The notes under the pieces: generated by a model | What the model was told of the DNA's origin: nothing | Seen by the model: the letters and a program-made list of their open reading frames with translations, nothing else | Database searches by the model: none | Shown here: in pieces, positions 16,652 to 23,966 of the stretch | How positions within the stretch are numbered: position 1 is the first letter of the stretch | Layout: every line of letters starts with the position of its first letter | Translations under genes and position numbers: made by a program | Assembly: GCA_902806085.1 (NCBI GenBank) | Contig: CADCVH010000047.1 | Coordinates: 1-36,525 of the forward strand | Length of the DNA stretch: 36,525 bases | Source of the DNA: an uncultured Rubrobacteraceae bacterium | Lineage (GTDB): Bacteria; Actinomycetota; Rubrobacteria; Rubrobacterales; Rubrobacteraceae | Reading direction: 5' to 3'

Positions 16652-16927
16652 ATGCTTTTCCACTCGATCACAAAAGCTCTGGGCCACGCGGCCCTCGCGG
16701 CGATGACGGTCGCGGGAGGGATGCTGGCGCTCGGGATCGCGCACCGGGCGGCCGCCGAAATCCTGGCCGGGACCCCTGTGCCGACCACGCTCGTCGGCCA
16801 CCCGGTCCGAAAGGAGGAAGGAGAGAAAGGAGGATGGAGAAGCCCACCCCGCGCAGGATATCCGGTTCGCGACGAACCCGGCGATGCTGGGAGCGGGCTT
16901 CTGCTCGCGTCGGCCGACGAGGAGTAG
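16652..16927 (+). CDS. Small protein with one hydrophobic segment, doubtful
   Basis: An ATG three bases after the hydroxylase stop opens a 91-codon frame. Residues about 9-30 (GHAALAAMTVAGGMLALGIA) would form one membrane helix; the rest is charged and then low-complexity. No family is recognised. The later half may be out-of-frame sequence, since it contains purine-rich ribosome-site-like repeats (AAAGGAGG twice near 16811-16833). An alternative ATG at 16834 in another frame runs to the FAA-hydrolase start and looks no better. This 330-base stretch may hold one short membrane peptide or none. Confidence 0.3.
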   Translation: MLFHSITKALGHAALAAMTVAGGMLALGIAHRAAAEILAGTPVPTTLVGHPVRKEEGEKGGWRSPPRAGYPVRDEPGDAGSGLLLASADEE

Positions 16928-16979
16928 GAGACACTGAAAGCGCCGCGGCGTTCGCCGTCTACACGGAGAGGCGGTGCTT

Positions 16980-17394
16980 ATGAGATGGATGCGGTTCGAG
17001 CACGAGGGAAGCGCAGAGCTCGGCAGGATCGAGAACGGGCGGATACAGCCCGCCGCGGCCCGGAGCCTTCAGGAGGTTATCAGGGGGGAGGGAACGGACC
17101 CCGCGGGAGGCCCCGTGGCGGTCGAGGAAGTTCGCCCACTGGCCCCTTTGCGCCCGGGCAAGATAGTCGCCGTGGGCCAGAACTACATGGACCACATCCG
17201 CGAGCAGGGCAACGAGCCCCCCGGCGTCCCGGTCCTCTTCCCCAAGTTCCCCTCGAACGTCATAGGCCCGGAAGAAGAGATCCGCTGGCCCGAGGGCCTC
17301 ACGAGGCAGGTGGACTACGAGGCCGAGCTCGCCGTGATAATCGGTAAGGGGGGGCGCTGCCTGGAAGAGGAAGACGCCCTCGACGCGGTCTTCT
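16980..17394 (+). pseudogene. Truncated FAA-hydrolase-family gene (5' half)
   Basis: From ATG 16980 about 138 codons match the N-terminal half of an FAA-hydrolase: MRWMRFEHEGSAELGRIENG, then KIVAVGQNYMDHIREQG and VDYEAELAVIIGKGG, with the metal-binding Glu-x-Glu. Homology stops abruptly after EEEDALDAVF, where the intact copy at 2727 continues into GYAVANDVTVRD. The remaining catalytic core is gone, and the frame runs on as arginine-rich nonsense through the SDR sequence to about 18317. A deletion has joined it to the headless SDR that follows. A functional product is unlikely. Confidence 0.8.
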
Positions 17395-17997
17395 CCGACG
17401 CGCGTCTTGTCCGAGGCCCTCGCGCGGCTAGGCGGCACCCTCGACGTGCTGGTCAACAACGTCGGCGGAGGGGACTCGGGCCCGCCCGGAGCCGGCTTCC
17501 TCGACGTGGACGAAGCCCTGTGGCAGGGCACCTTCGAGCTCAACCTCTTCGCGGCGGTGCGGATGACCCGGGCCGCCCTGCCGGCGCTGCTCCAGGCACG
17601 CGGGGTGATCGTCAACGTCTCGTCCGACGCCGCCCGTCGCCCGGCCACCGCGCCGTTGCCGTACGCCGCCGCGAAAGCCGCGCTGAACGCCTTCGGCAAG
17701 GGGATCTCGGAGGAGTTCGGACCGCAGGGGGTGCGGGTCAACACCGTCACCCCCTCCGCCACGCGCACCGCCCTCTGGGAGGGGGAACAGAGCTTCGGTG
17801 CCGACCTGGCCGCCGCCCTGGGCGTGAGCCAGGGGCAGATGGTCGAGGCGATGCCGGCGCAGATGGGCATGCTGACCGGGCGTCTCATCCAGCCGGAAGA
17901 GATAGCAAACGCCATCGTCTACCTGGCGTCACCGCTCGCGTCGAGCGTGCACGGCGCAAACTGGGTTATCGACGCGGGGGTATCCAAAACCGTCTGA
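17395..17997 (+). pseudogene. SDR lacking its cofactor-binding N-terminus
   Basis: SDR homology begins abruptly at about 17400 with SEALARLGGTLDVLVNNVGG (a TTG at 17407 is the first possible start). It runs intact through NVSSDAARRPATAPLPYAAA, which carries the catalytic Tyr and Lys (YAAAK), to GANWVIDAGVSKTV at 17997. The first 70-80 residues, including the TGxxxGxG nucleotide motif, are missing. The frame differs from that of the FAA-hydrolase half upstream, so this is not a natural fusion. The product, if made, could not bind NAD(P) normally. Confidence 0.78.
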
Positions 17998-18001
17998 CCA
18001 C

Positions 18002-18037
18002 CGATCGGGGCGAACCTCGCGAGGTTCGCCCCGATCG
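18002..18037. terminator. 36-base perfect palindrome between convergent genes
   Basis: CGATCGGGGCGAACCTCG is followed directly by its reverse complement with no spacer, giving 18-base arms. It begins five bases after the SDR stop and faces the end of a minus-strand gene at 18049. It would form a strong hairpin in RNA from either strand but has no T-run. A bidirectional terminator is the simplest reading. Confidence 0.6.
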
Positions 18038-18040
18038 CCA

Positions 18041-18059
18041 CGCATGGCTTACCCATGCG
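18041..18059. terminator. Second short hairpin in the convergent spacer
   Basis: CGCATGG (18041-18047) and CCATGCG (18053-18059) flank a five-base loop. The hairpin overlaps the stop codon of the minus-strand frame at 18049 and directly follows the 36-base palindrome. It is probably part of the same termination region. Confidence 0.35.
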
Positions 18060-18418
18060 CATATTGGACAGCGAAGGTGTTGGCGGCCGGCTCGGAAGCC
18101 TGCCCGAGCAGTTCCTCTACGTCGCGCTCCTGTGCGGGGTCCACGGTGGCCGTGCCGAGGTAGGCGACTGACCGCCGGCCCGGGCCCCCGGGCGCGTCGG
18201 GCATCCCCGGCAGGTGCAGCACGGAGACGGCCGAGGACAGCGCGGGTCCCCAGTGCCTCGTCCCAGGCTGAGAAAACCTCCTCTGCGTGCCACAGCACAA
18301 AACCCGCCGTCAGGTGATCGACGGGGAACAGGTCCAACTCCATGGCCGTAGCGGTGCCCACGCCGCCCGGCCTGCCAGACGCAACAATCGCGGTTTTTCG
18401 CTCATAATCTTCCCCCAT
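18049..18418 (-). pseudogene. Frameshifted gene of unknown family
   Basis: On the minus strand, two frames each carry part of what looks like one protein. The first reads ERKTAIVASGRPGGVGTATA and onward to HAEEVFSAWDEALG. The second continues with GPALSSAVSVLHLPGMPDAP and SVAYLGTATVDPAQERDVEE to TAA at 18049. The switch lies near 18240-18275. A well-placed ATG at 18405 (after GGGGGAAG) would fit the first part only if the five-A run at 18394-18398 had one more A. Two indels therefore seem to have broken it. I do not recognise the family. Confidence 0.5.
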
Positions 18419-18440
18419 CCACGTCCACGGTGATTGTGAT

Positions 18441-18572
18441 TTACGAAGCACTCCCGAGGACCAGAACCGCGCCGGCGCTGGCCATCTCCTCGGGTTCGGC
18501 GATGCGGCCCAGGGACGTCTTCGGCCGCATAGTCTTGCCGTCTCCGTTGTAGAGAGTGGCACTCGTCCCGAT
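18441..18572 (-). pseudogene. SDR C-terminal fragment
   Basis: A minus-strand frame reads TLYNGDGKTMRPKTSLGRIA and EPEEMASAGAVLVLGSAS before TAA at 18441-18443. GRIAEPEEMASA is the signature of the C-terminal region of classical SDRs. The usual final strand and VDGG segment are missing and no start is present. It lies just downstream of the intact NTF2-like gene. An SDR N-terminal fragment lies on the other side of that gene on the same strand. Confidence 0.6.
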
Positions 18573-18576
18573 CCGC

Positions 18577-18600
18577 GGGCGGACCGCAGTCGGTCCGCCC
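18577..18600 (-). terminator. Hairpin terminator downstream of NTF2-like gene
   Basis: GGGCGGACCG (18577-18586) and CGGTCCGCCC (18591-18600) are perfect 10-base arms around the loop CAGT, 12 bases beyond the stop of the minus-strand gene at 18613. There is no T-run, which is common for actinobacterial terminators. Confidence 0.6.
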
Positions 18601-18612
18601 ACGAACCTTCTA

Positions 18613-19089
18613 TCACCGGCTATCGGGAAGGGGCGGGAAAACGTCGCCAGAAAACGCGGAGAAGTCGAGCCACAAGTATTGATAGGTACGGTGCGTAAAC
18701 ACCCAACCGTCGTCCGAACGCCGGAGGCGGTCGTGCCAGATGCCGTTATTTCTGTAGTATCTCTCCGGCCCGCGCGCGGCCTCGTGGCACATACAGCGGA
18801 CCGTCGCCTCGTCGCCGTTGATCTCGATGGCGCCTGGCACTGCGAACTGGACGAAGTACTCGGTCCCGTCCCAAAGACTGCGCAACATCGACACGATGTC
18901 GTCCACTCCCTCGGCGCGCCTCTCGTAGGGCTGGCTTTCGGTGCCTCCTAGCACCCAGTCGGCGTCGTCGGCCCACAACGTGCGAAAACCGTCGTAGTCG
19001 GCGCGGGTTGCGGTATCAGCGAAGCGGGCGACCGCGTCGCGGATGGCCGCCTCGTCTAGCAGGCGATTGAGTGCTGCGTTGTCTGGCAT
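18613..19089 (-). CDS. NTF2/SnoaL-like protein
   Basis: A 158-residue protein of the nuclear-transport-factor-2-like fold, in the group with aromatic-dioxygenase small subunits and SnoaL-type enzymes. The long N-terminal helix (LLDEAAIRDAVARFADTATR), the DYDGFRTLWADDADWVL segment and the closing strands with WHDRLRRSDDGWVFTHRTYQ are clear. The pocket usually binds a small hydrophobic ligand; a polyketide- or aromatic-modifying role or a binding role are both possible. ATG 19089 is the start. It is the only intact gene among SDR and VOC fragments on its strand. Confidence 0.82.
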   Translation of the reverse strand: MPDNAALNRLLDEAAIRDAVARFADTATRADYDGFRTLWADDADWVLGGTESQPYERRAEGVDDIVSMLRSLWDGTEYFVQFAVPGAIEINGDEATVRCMCHEAARGPERYYRNNGIWHDRLRRSDDGWVFTHRTYQYLWLDFSAFSGDVFPPLPDSR

Positions 19090-19147
19090 GTTCGTATCCC
19101 TTCGGAGCCCGGTGCTCGGGCCCGTGTCATTTGCCGCAAGGTAGCGG

Positions 19148-19315
19148 CTAGAGGGGCTCTCGGATCTCCCGCGCCACCCCTTCGGCCCGTTCGCGGTCGC
19201 GCCCGTGGCCTACTACGAGGGCGCCCTTCTCCGCGGGCGTCTTCGTTATCGACGCGCCGGTGCCCGAGCTCGCGCCCGTCGCCGGCGCCCGATCGCCCTC
19301 CGGTTGCGGGTTCAT
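19148..19315 (-). pseudogene. SDR N-terminal fragment
   Basis: ATG 19315, preceded by GGAGAAGGGG, opens 55 codons containing ATGASSGTGASITKTPAEKG and LVVGHGRDRERAEGVAREI. This is the TGASSGxG nucleotide motif and second strand of an SDR. A TAG at 19148-19150 ends it after REPL and the rest of the enzyme is absent. It directly follows the broken VOC gene on the same strand. Confidence 0.65.
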
Positions 19316-19336
19316 AGCCCCGGTTCCCCTTCTCCT

Positions 19337-19696
19337 CTATCCTTCGCCCTTGAGTTCGGCCACGACCGCTTCGAGGTCCTCGACGGCGAGGGCGACGTGC
19401 TTGAGGCCCTGGACGCTCAGGTCGGTCGTGGTTTCCCGCATCGAGTCCGGCATCGGCGACGAATCGCGGAGCTCGAAGATCTCCACGCGGAAGCCGTCCC
19501 TTTCCAGGAAGGCGACCCTGGCCCCCATGCCCTCGATCTCGTACCGGTAAAGGGGCTCGAAGCCCAGCTTCTCGCGATACCATTAAACGGTCTCCTCCAG
19601 ATCCGCCACGGAGATGCCGAAGTGGTGGAGCCGGGCGCTCGCGAAAGCAGCGTGCATGCTCATCTGGTCCTTTTCTGGTTCGTCTTGCACAGTCAT
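19337..19696 (-). pseudogene. VOC-family gene with internal stop codon
   Basis: ATG 19696 follows a near-perfect ribosome site (AAGGAGG, six bases upstream). The frame reads ARLHHFGISVADLEETV, then TAA (19583-19585), then WYREKLGFEPLYRYEIEGMG, VAFLERDGFRVEIFELRDS and GLKHVALAVEDLEAVVAEL before a stop at 19337. This is a glyoxalase/VOC protein interrupted at codon 38, and its last strands are also missing. It is probably a recent loss of function, because the ribosome site and the rest of the frame are still good. Confidence 0.7.
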
Positions 19697-19792
19697 CTAC
19701 GTCCTCCTTCTGCGGAACGCGGGGTCCGCGCGCCGCGTCTTTCTCCGCTCTAGTATCGATACGTCGCTCACGGTTGGCCGGAGACCAGCCCG

Positions 19793-19868
19793 CGGCTCGG
19801 CGACCATGACCGCGGCGCCGGCCTAGGCCAGGCGTCGGGCGATGGCCTCACCCATGCCCGGTGCCTGG
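19793..19868 (-). pseudogene. SDR glycine-motif fragment
   Basis: A minus-strand frame reads GMGEAIARRLA, then TAG (19823-19825), then AGAAVMVAEPR. This is the alpha-helix after the glycine loop and the second beta-strand of an SDR, with an acidic codon apparently changed to TAG. It lies immediately after the stop of the NmrA-like gene. Only about 25 codons are recognisable. Confidence 0.45.
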
Positions 19869-19871
19869 CTA

Positions 19872-20780
19872 TCACCCGGACCGCGAGACCGTCGCCTTCG
19901 AGGCCGCCGCCTCCAGGACGTCCCGCAGGGGCGTTGGCGGGCGGCCGATCAGGCGGCCGAGCGTCGGGTCGACCCGCGCGAACGCGCCCCGCCGGGCCGC
20001 GACGAACAGGGTCAGGAACATGGCGGCCTGCGGCTCGCGGAGGCCGCGGGCGACCAGGCCGGCGCGGTACTCGTCGTCCGGCACAACGACCCGGCGGATC
20101 GGGCGGCCCGTAAGCCCGGAGGCGATCTCAGCGATGCCCGCCATGTCAATCGCCTCGGCGCCCGTGAGGTTGAGGATCGGCTCGACGAGGTCCCCGTCGG
20201 TGAGCGCAACAGCCGTCGCATCGGCGAGGTCGGCTTGCGTCGTCCAATCCACGGGCCCGTCCTCGGGCACGGCCAGCTCTCCGGTCTCGAGGGCGCCGGT
20301 CAGCTGCATCGCCGCGGTGGCCGCGTAGAAGCCGTTGCGCAGCGACGTGTGGGCCACGCCCGAGTCCCGCAGCGCCGCCTCGGTCGCGGCGTGGTCGCGC
20401 CCGGGGGGGAAGGCCGAGGCCGGGTCCGCGCCGACGTGGCTGGTGTAGAAGATGCGCCCGGCGCCGGCCGCCTTGGCCGCGTCGATCGCCGCCCGGTGCA
20501 GCCGGACCGCGTCCTCGCCGAGGCGGTCGACGGACACGACGAGGACCCTCGATGCCCCCTCGAAGGCGTGGGCTAGGCTCTCGGGGTCCCCGAAATCGCC
20601 CCGGCGGACGCGGACGCCCCGCTCGGCGAGGTCCCGCGCCCTCCCCGGGTCGCGCACGCTCGCGCCGATCCGCTCGGCGGGAACGCGTTCGAGCAGCCGC
20701 TCCACCACCGCCCGGCCGAGCGTGCCGCTGGCCCCGGTGACGACGATCATCCCCCCCGCCGTTCCGTTCTGCTCGCTCAT
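19872..20780 (-). CDS. NmrA-like NAD(P)-binding oxidoreductase
   Basis: A 302-residue atypical SDR of the NmrA/HSCARG/QOR2 group. The N-terminal motif [18 protein letters not shown] is followed by the Arg-containing [12 protein letters not shown], and [20 protein letters not shown] and [13 protein letters not shown] are typical of the family. Such proteins reduce quinones or sense the NADP redox state. ATG 20780 gives [16 protein letters not shown]; the start has a modest ribosome site (GAGAGGAGAGAAGG). It is divergent from a TetR regulator 105 bases away, which is probably its controller. Confidence 0.87.
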   Translation of the reverse strand: MSEQNGTAGGMIVVTGASGTLGRAVVERLLERVPAERIGASVRDPGRARDLAERGVRVRRGDFGDPESLAHAFEGASRVLVVSVDRLGEDAVRLHRAAIDAAKAAGAGRIFYTSHVGADPASAFPPGRDHAATEAALRDSGVAHTSLRNGFYAATAAMQLTGALETGELAVPEDGPVDWTTQADLADATAVALTDGDLVEPILNLTGAEAIDMAGIAEIASGLTGRPIRRVVVPDDEYRAGLVARGLREPQAAMFLTLFVAARRGAFARVDPTLGRLIGRPPTPLRDVLEAAASKATVSRSG

Positions 20781-20820
20781 CCTTCTCTCCTCTCTGCCAA
20801 CCCACTACGGTCGACTTGGC

Positions 20821-20837
20821 TAACGCTGGTAACGTTA
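20821..20837. promoter_or_regulatory. Candidate TetR operator in divergent spacer
   Basis: TAACG and CGTTA arms around a seven-base spacer (TAACGCTGGTAACGTTA) lie in the AT-rich gap between the NmrA-like and TetR genes. A further AT-rich dyad-like stretch, ATTGATTCATCGATAAT, follows at 20840-20856. TetR proteins commonly bind such divergent spacers. The assignment is inference. Confidence 0.4.
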
Positions 20838-20885
20838 TCATTGATTCATCGATAATGCGACCGCCGGTAGCGAAATCGTGATACC

Positions 20886-21647
20886 ATGGCTATCATGAGC
20901 GAGACGGCGGTTACCCGGGCGGGCGGCTCGGCGGACAGGAGAGCGGGCACGAGGGAGCGGATCGTGCGCGCCGCCGCCGGGTTGTTGGCCGAGGGCGGCC
21001 GTGAGGCGGCCTCCACGCGGGCGGTGGCCGCGGCCGCCGGGGTGCAGCCGCCGACGATCTACCGCCTCTTCGGCGACATGCGTGGGCTGCTCGATGAGGT
21101 TGCCGCCTTCGGGTTTTCGGAGTACCTGCGCGACAAGGTAGCGCGGGAGCCGGAGGAGGACCCGGTAGAGGACGTGCGCCGGGGGTGGGACCTGCACGTG
21201 GGGTTCGGCCTCGCCAACCCGGCCCTGTACACGCTCATGTACGGGGATTTCAGGCCCGGGGCCGGGCCGACCGCGGCGCTAGAGTCTTTCGAGAACCTGC
21301 ACGGCCTGGCCCAGCGGATAGCAGAGGCCGGCCGGCTGCGCGTAAACGTGGAGCGGGCGGCGGCCATGATCCACGCTGCCGCGATGGGCGTCGTACTCTC
21401 CCTCAACGCCGCTGAGCCGCAGGAGCGCGATCCCGGGCTCTCAGAGGCGACCCGCGAGGCGATACTCGCCGCTATGACCACGGACGGACCCGGCGAGACA
21501 GCGACGGAAGGGGACGGCCGGGACCGGGCCGCGAACCGCGCCGTGGCCTTGAAGGCCGTCTTGCCCGAGGCGGGGGAAGGGCTCACGCCCGGCGAGCGGA
21601 TGGTGCTGTCGGAGTGGCTCGACCGGCTCACCCACGACGCCCGCTGA
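20886..21647 (+). CDS. TetR-family regulator
   Basis: A 253-residue protein. The N-terminal helix-turn-helix covers residues about 18-65 (TRERIVRAAAGLLAEGGREA, then TRAVAAAAGVQPPTIYRLFG), followed by a helical ligand domain. ATG 20886 or ATG 20895 (MSETAV) could be the start. It is transcribed away from the NmrA-like reductase gene, and the shared spacer contains an inverted repeat, so repression of both genes is the likely arrangement. The length is a little above the TetR average because of a long C-terminal tail. Confidence 0.9.
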   Translation: MAIMSETAVTRAGGSADRRAGTRERIVRAAAGLLAEGGREAASTRAVAAAAGVQPPTIYRLFGDMRGLLDEVAAFGFSEYLRDKVAREPEEDPVEDVRRGWDLHVGFGLANPALYTLMYGDFRPGAGPTAALESFENLHGLAQRIAEAGRLRVNVERAAAMIHAAAMGVVLSLNAAEPQERDPGLSEATREAILAAMTTDGPGETATEGDGRDRAANRAVALKAVLPEAGEGLTPGERMVLSEWLDRLTHDAR

Positions 21648-21694
21648 CTTTGGTAACCGCCAGCGGCGCTTAGGAACCGAAACGGAGCCGTTCG

Positions 21695-22048
21695 CTACCG
21701 CTCCAGGAGCGATACCTGTTGGAACCGGAGACCGGCCAGGATCTGCTCCACCCGCGCGTCGGACAGCGACCCGATCCGCTCCCCGAGATGGGCCTTCTCG
21801 ACCGAAGAGACCTGCGACACGACCACGACGCTCCTTTTGGTGAGGTTCCCCTCGCCCGCCTCGATCAGGACGTTGCCCGGCTCGCTCGTCCGGCGCGGGT
21901 TCGACGTCAGCGCGCACACGCTCACGGTGGCGACGCGCGAGTGGTTGAAGACGTCGTCCTCCACCGCGCGGGGATGGGAGTAGCCCGGGGCGGGTCCTCG
22001 CGATTCATCCGGCCCTACCCAGAACACGTCGCCGCGGTCGATACTCCT
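21695..22048 (-). pseudogene. PemK/MazF-like toxin gene without a clear start
   Basis: A minus-strand frame reads SIDRGDVFWVGPDESRGPAP, then EDDVFNHSRVATVSVCALTS, then LTKRSVVVVSQVSSVEKAHL and ends GLRFQQVSLLER. This is a PemK/MazF endoribonuclease fold over its full length. The only usual start in frame is a GTG at 22027, inside the conserved RGDV-W motif, which would remove the first strand. Upstream there is AGGAG but ATC where a start would be expected. No antitoxin gene precedes it; instead an SDR tail lies there. It is either inactive or started from an unusual codon. Confidence 0.55.
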
Positions 22049-22139
22049 CGCGCGTGAGCCCGCTGGTCCTCCTGCGTTCGTCTTCGCACCCGCCGACCTC
22101 TAGTGTAGCGGCAACCGAAGGCCGCCTTCTCCTGGCGTG

Positions 22140-22265
22140 CGGCGGCGAGCAGATCGAGCGAGACGTCCCACAGCCGCCGAGCGGCTGTGGGATCGAGGGC
22201 GTGGTCGCGCACCCCGTAGATGCTGCGGATCTCGTCCACGACCTCCGCTCCCAGACCCTACCGAA
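22140..22265 (-). pseudogene. SDR C-terminal fragment related to the gene at 31543
   Basis: A minus-strand frame reads GAEVVDEIRSIYGVRDHALD and PTAARRLWDVSLDLLAA. It matches the last 35 residues of the intact SDR at 31543-32493, which reads IIDGVHGVRDYALDPAAADR and then LWDESLRLLG. A TAG lies just upstream, so only the tail survives. It sits directly before the toxin-like gene and probably replaced whatever lay there. Confidence 0.6.
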
Positions 22266-22380
22266 ACCGGCAAACGATCAAGTCGATTTGCCGCCAATCT
22301 TGTGACGGCTCTCCGTTGCGGACTTCACGGGTCGGTCCGGACGGGGCAGCTGTCATAGGGGACAACCTGGCTTTGCCCAT
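22258..22380 (-). CDS. Possible 40-residue protein
   Basis: ATG 22380 has a strong ribosome site (CGGAGGA, seven bases upstream) and opens 40 codons ending in DWRQIDLIVCRFR. No family is recognised. The strong start signal could belong to a gene whose body has been lost, since an SDR tail follows downstream on this strand. The bases 22381-22580 show no other feature. Confidence 0.25.
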   Translation of the reverse strand: MGKARLSPMTAAPSGPTREVRNGEPSQDWRQIDLIVCRFR

Positions 22381-22580
22381 GCCGACTCCTCCGTCTGCTC
22401 GGTCGCGAATGGGACCGGTTGCCGTAGAGACGGGTCTGGGTGTCCGCGTCGTCGGCGACACGAGCGCTCGCCAGCTGCGTCCGGCAAACTCATGTCCCTT
22501 TTGCCCCACGATTCTCCTGCGCCTGCATCGTGGTGCTCGTAGGCGCAATCGTTCGGCCGTCGCTCGCCGAGGTGAGGGGC

Positions 22581-23966
22581 TCAGTCCTGGTCCCAGTAGG
22601 TAACGCGGCCGTCTTTCTGGCGGACGAAGCGCACGCCCCCGTCTTGGGAGATCACCACCGCCAGCGAGCCCGGCAACGCCCCGCACAAACGGTAGGCCGA
22701 GCGGTGGCGGGTGCCCACCTCTTCGGCGCTCTCCTCCACCGTGCGCTCCCCTTCGAGGTCGAGCGCCCTCGACACCGTCCATACCGCCGGGAGCCTGCCG
22801 GAGATCTCCGCCCCGAAGCCCAGAAGCTCGTTGCGCATGCCCATGACCACCGCCCCGTCCGTGGCGGCGAGGTCGGAGATCAGGTGCGCCTGCTCGAAGA
22901 GAGCCTCGTCGAGGACCCCTATCTCCCCGTCGTCGGTCGTCTCGAACTCCGCCCAGCCCGCCGGCTCCGGATCGCTCCCGTCGGACGTGGCATGCAGTCG
23001 GGAGAGGCGCTCCAGCATGCCGACGATGAGGTCGCGGTAGCGCCAGCGAGACTCCCCCTCGGCGAAAGGGTACTTGATGTCCAGGTAGGGGTTCTCGCCG
23101 GAGAACTCCGACGCGAGCTCGGAGGGCACGAAGAGGACGGTCCCGCCGTGGTGGGCGTCGCGCACCACGGAGATCACCCGCTTCATCATGCGCCGGCCCA
23201 CGCGGAGACTCGTGTCCCGATCGAGAGGCGCCCACCGCTCGCCGGGGTTCTCCCCGGCACGGGCGCGGGCCCGCCCGTGAAGCTTCGCGACCTCCTCCGA
23301 AGGCCCGCGGAACCATTCCGGCAGCCACCTCGAATCGAACACGTCCATCCGGGCGCTCGACAGGTCGCCGCCCTCCAGCCGGCCGACGAATTGCTGCCCC
23401 TTGTAGACCTCCACTCGTCCCGGTCCCGCCACCTTGACGACCGGGACGGGCGGCAGCGGCGCGCCCGCACCCCTCCCGCCCTGGACGTCCCGGAGCCAGC
23501 GCGGGCCGGAGTGGATCAGGCCCCAAGTCCGCAGGCCGTTGCCCGTGGCGTCTCCTTTCGCGCCGATCAGCGAGCGGTGGAACGAGGCGGCCATCGACAG
23601 GCGCCTGAGCTCCCCGGGGGCGAACGAACGGGGCTCGGGGAACTCCAGCCGCTGCAGGCCCTCGGGCGGGCCCCCGCGGGGGCTGAAGAGGTCGGGTTCG
23701 GCCAGGACGGCGCGGAAGGTTACGGGACGCTCTTCCTCGCGCAGCATGCTCGCCTGGTAGCAGACCGCGAGCATCTCCTCCAGCGCCGCAACGTCGGGCG
23801 GCGCGGCGGCAGGGTCCCCGGTCCCGCTACCGGCCCGACCCCGGGCGGCGGGAGAAGCCGGGGCCGCCGACGTATCTTCCCAGCGTTCCATCACGAACCG
23901 GGCCAGATCCCCCGGATACGCCCATCGTGAGGCCCCACGCCCCGGAACCTCGAACCCGGGTGCCAT
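22581..23966 (-). CDS. DACNV-type protein with C-terminal DisA_N/diadenylate-cyclase-like domain
   Basis: A 461-residue protein from ATG 23966, chosen because GGGAGG lies four bases upstream (a TTG at 24014 is less likely). The last 130 residues resemble the DisA_N/DAC fold: AATDGAVVMGMRNELLGFGA near residue 368 carries the DGA motif, and EEVGTRHRSAYRLCG near residue 419 carries RHR, followed by LAVVISQDGGVRFV. These are the two sequence hallmarks of diadenylate cyclases. The N-terminal two thirds resemble the DACNV sensor region described for conflict- and signalling-associated cyclases, by memory of that family. Production of a cyclic dinucleotide from ATP is therefore plausible but unproven. 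Confidence 0.7.
   Translation of the reverse strand: MAPGFEVPGRGASRWAYPGDLARFVMERWEDTSAAPASPAARGRAGSGTGDPAAAPPDVAALEEMLAVCYQASMLREEERPVTFRAVLAEPDLFSPRGGPPEGLQRLEFPEPRSFAPGELRRLSMAASFHRSLIGAKGDATGNGLRTWGLIHSGPRWLRDVQGGRGAGAPLPPVPVVKVAGPGRVEVYKGQQFVGRLEGGDLSSARMDVFDSRWLPEWFRGPSEEVAKLHGRARARAGENPGERWAPLDRDTSLRVGRRMMKRVISVVRDAHHGGTVLFVPSELASEFSGENPYLDIKYPFAEGESRWRYRDLIVGMLERLSRLHATSDGSDPEPAGWAEFETTDDGEIGVLDEALFEQAHLISDLAATDGAVVMGMRNELLGFGAEISGRLPAVWTVSRALDLEGERTVEESAEEVGTRHRSAYRLCGALPGSLAVVISQDGGVRFVRQKDGRVTYWDQD

Noticed and set aside
14924-16801. 625-codon minus frame opposite the MhpA-like gene
   Set aside because: Antisense shadow with Val/Arg/Pro-rich composition and no family pattern.
14290-16983. 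897-codon plus frame across the VOC and MhpA-like genes
   Set aside because: Arginine-rich out-of-frame sequence; the two overlapping frames carry intact family motifs.
16974-18317. 447-codon frame as a natural FAA-hydrolase fusion protein
   Set aside because: Only the first 138 codons are FAA-hydrolase; the rest reads the SDR out of frame and is nonsense.
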